DNA from: Kocuria sp.
GTDB lineage: Bacteria > Actinomycetota > Actinomycetes > Actinomycetales > Micrococcaceae
Length of the DNA: 5,723 bases
Assembly (NCBI GenBank): GCA_030453435.1
Contig: JAKDKI010000162.1
Span: 1-5,723 of the forward strand
Direction of reading: 5' to 3'
Part shown: positions 5,140 to 5,723 of the stretch, one piece after another
Position numbering within the stretch: position 1 is the stretch's first letter
How the letters are laid out: every line of letters starts with the position of its first letter
The notes under the pieces: model-generated
What the model was told of the DNA's origin: nothing
Seen by the model: only the letters and a program-made list of their open reading frames with translations
The model's database searches: none
Translations under genes and position numbers: made by a program

Positions 5140-5723
5140 TTAGTCCAGGTGCCGTTCTTCCGGTCCGTCGTACTCGGACAGCGGTCGGATCAGCGAGTTG
5201 GCTGCCCGCTGTTCCATGATGTGTGCGGTCCAGCCGGTGATGCGGGCGCACACGAAGATGGGCGTGAACGTGGGAATGTCGAAGCCCATGAGCCAGTACG
5301 TGGGACCGGCGGGGTAGTCCAGGTTGGGCTTGATGGACTTGGCTTCGTCCATGGACTTGGCCAGACCGTTGTACAGACCCAGGATTTCCGGGCGATCGTA
5401 GTACTCGAGCATGCGGAACAGTGCGTCCTGCATGGTCGGTACGCGCGAGTCACCGTGCTTGTACACGCGGTGACCGAAGCCCATGACCTTCTTCTTCTCG
5501 GCCAGCGCCTTGTCCATCCATTCCTTGGAGCGCTTCTCGGCCTCTTCGGAGGACTCATCCTTGCGGATGCCCAGTTCCTCGAAGGTGTGCATGACGGCCT
5601 CGTTCGCGCCACCGTGCAACGGGCCCTTGAGGGCGCCGATGGCTCCGACCACGGCCGAGTGCAGGTCTGCCAGGGTCGAGGTGATCACGCGGCCGGTGAA
5701 GGTCGAGGCGTTGAAGGAGTGCT
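5140..5723 (-). CDS. gltA: citrate synthase / 2-methylcitrate synthase, C-terminal part, 5' partial
   Basis: Citrate synthase condenses oxaloacetate with acetyl-CoA in the TCA cycle; close relatives use propionyl-CoA (2-methylcitrate synthase). The 193 full residues seen here run from the window edge to a TAA at 5142-5140. The reading frame is open to the edge (HSFNASTFTGRV), so the gene continues beyond it, and the GTG near 5688 is not the true start. All expected active-site positions are present in fragment numbering: His36 in GPLHGGANE, His84 in GFGHRVYKHGDSR, Asp135 in NLDY and Arg160 in CARITGW. The C-terminal RPLSEYDGPEERHLD is the ending typical of the shorter citrate/2-methylcitrate synthase group rather than the hexameric E. 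coli type. The gene is convergent with the lipoprotein gene and shares its terminator hairpin. The enzyme family is certain. Whether its main job is in the TCA cycle (gltA) or propionate breakdown (prpC) cannot be told from this fragment. Confidence 0.93.
   Translation of the reverse strand, partial: HSFNASTFTGRVITSTLADLHSAVVGAIGALKGPLHGGANEAVMHTFEELGIRKDESSEEAEKRSKEWMDKALAEKKKVMGFGHRVYKHGDSRVPTMQDALFRMLEYYDRPEILGLYNGLAKSMDEAKSIKPNLDYPAGPTYWLMGFDIPTFTPIFVCARITGWTAHIMEQRAANSLIRPLSEYDGPEERHLD

Overview
The window looks like a chromosome fragment of a high-G+C actinobacterium, probably of the Micrococcales/Micrococcaceae type. This rests on the G- and C-rich codon use of the housekeeping genes, the gene order pyrG - Nudix ADP-ribose pyrophosphatase - xerD, a secreted protein with LGFP repeats, and the TAnnnT-type -10 elements. 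The genus cannot be fixed from the sequence alone.

Left part (1-2086, + strand): the 3' end of CTP synthase (pyrG, cut by the window edge) is followed by a Nudix hydrolase of the ADP-ribose pyrophosphatase group and the tyrosine recombinase XerD. The three are tightly packed: there is a 41-nt gap after pyrG, and the Nudix stop most likely overlaps a GTG start of xerD in a GTGA tetranucleotide. They are probably co-transcribed from a promoter outside the window.

Middle part (2087-5016, + strand) holds four envelope proteins. The first is a secreted LGFP-repeat/VanY (M15B-type) D,D-peptidase, preceded by a -10 element placed for a leaderless transcript. A two-gene unit follows with a 4-nt ATGA overlap: a DUF421 (YetF-like) membrane protein starting at TTG, and a six-segment voltage-gated cation channel-like protein with a strong S4 arginine ladder but a non-canonical pore filter (GSG, not GYG). 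The last is a small lipoprotein with a possible OB-like beta barrel, with its own promoter candidate. A perfect TCGAAC-N3-GTTCGA inverted repeat lies just upstream of the DUF421 ribosome binding site. It has the half-sites of an actinobacterial LexA box, with one base missing from the spacer.

Right part (5017-5723): a long GC-rich hairpin forms a probable two-way terminator between the lipoprotein gene and a convergent citrate synthase/2-methylcitrate synthase gene on the minus strand, whose 5' end lies outside the window.

No RNA gene, CRISPR array, insertion sequence or prophage gene was seen, and no gene-free stretch exceeds about 125 bases. The most interesting part is the DUF421-channel pair with its operator-like palindrome. 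The rest reads as ordinary chromosomal content.
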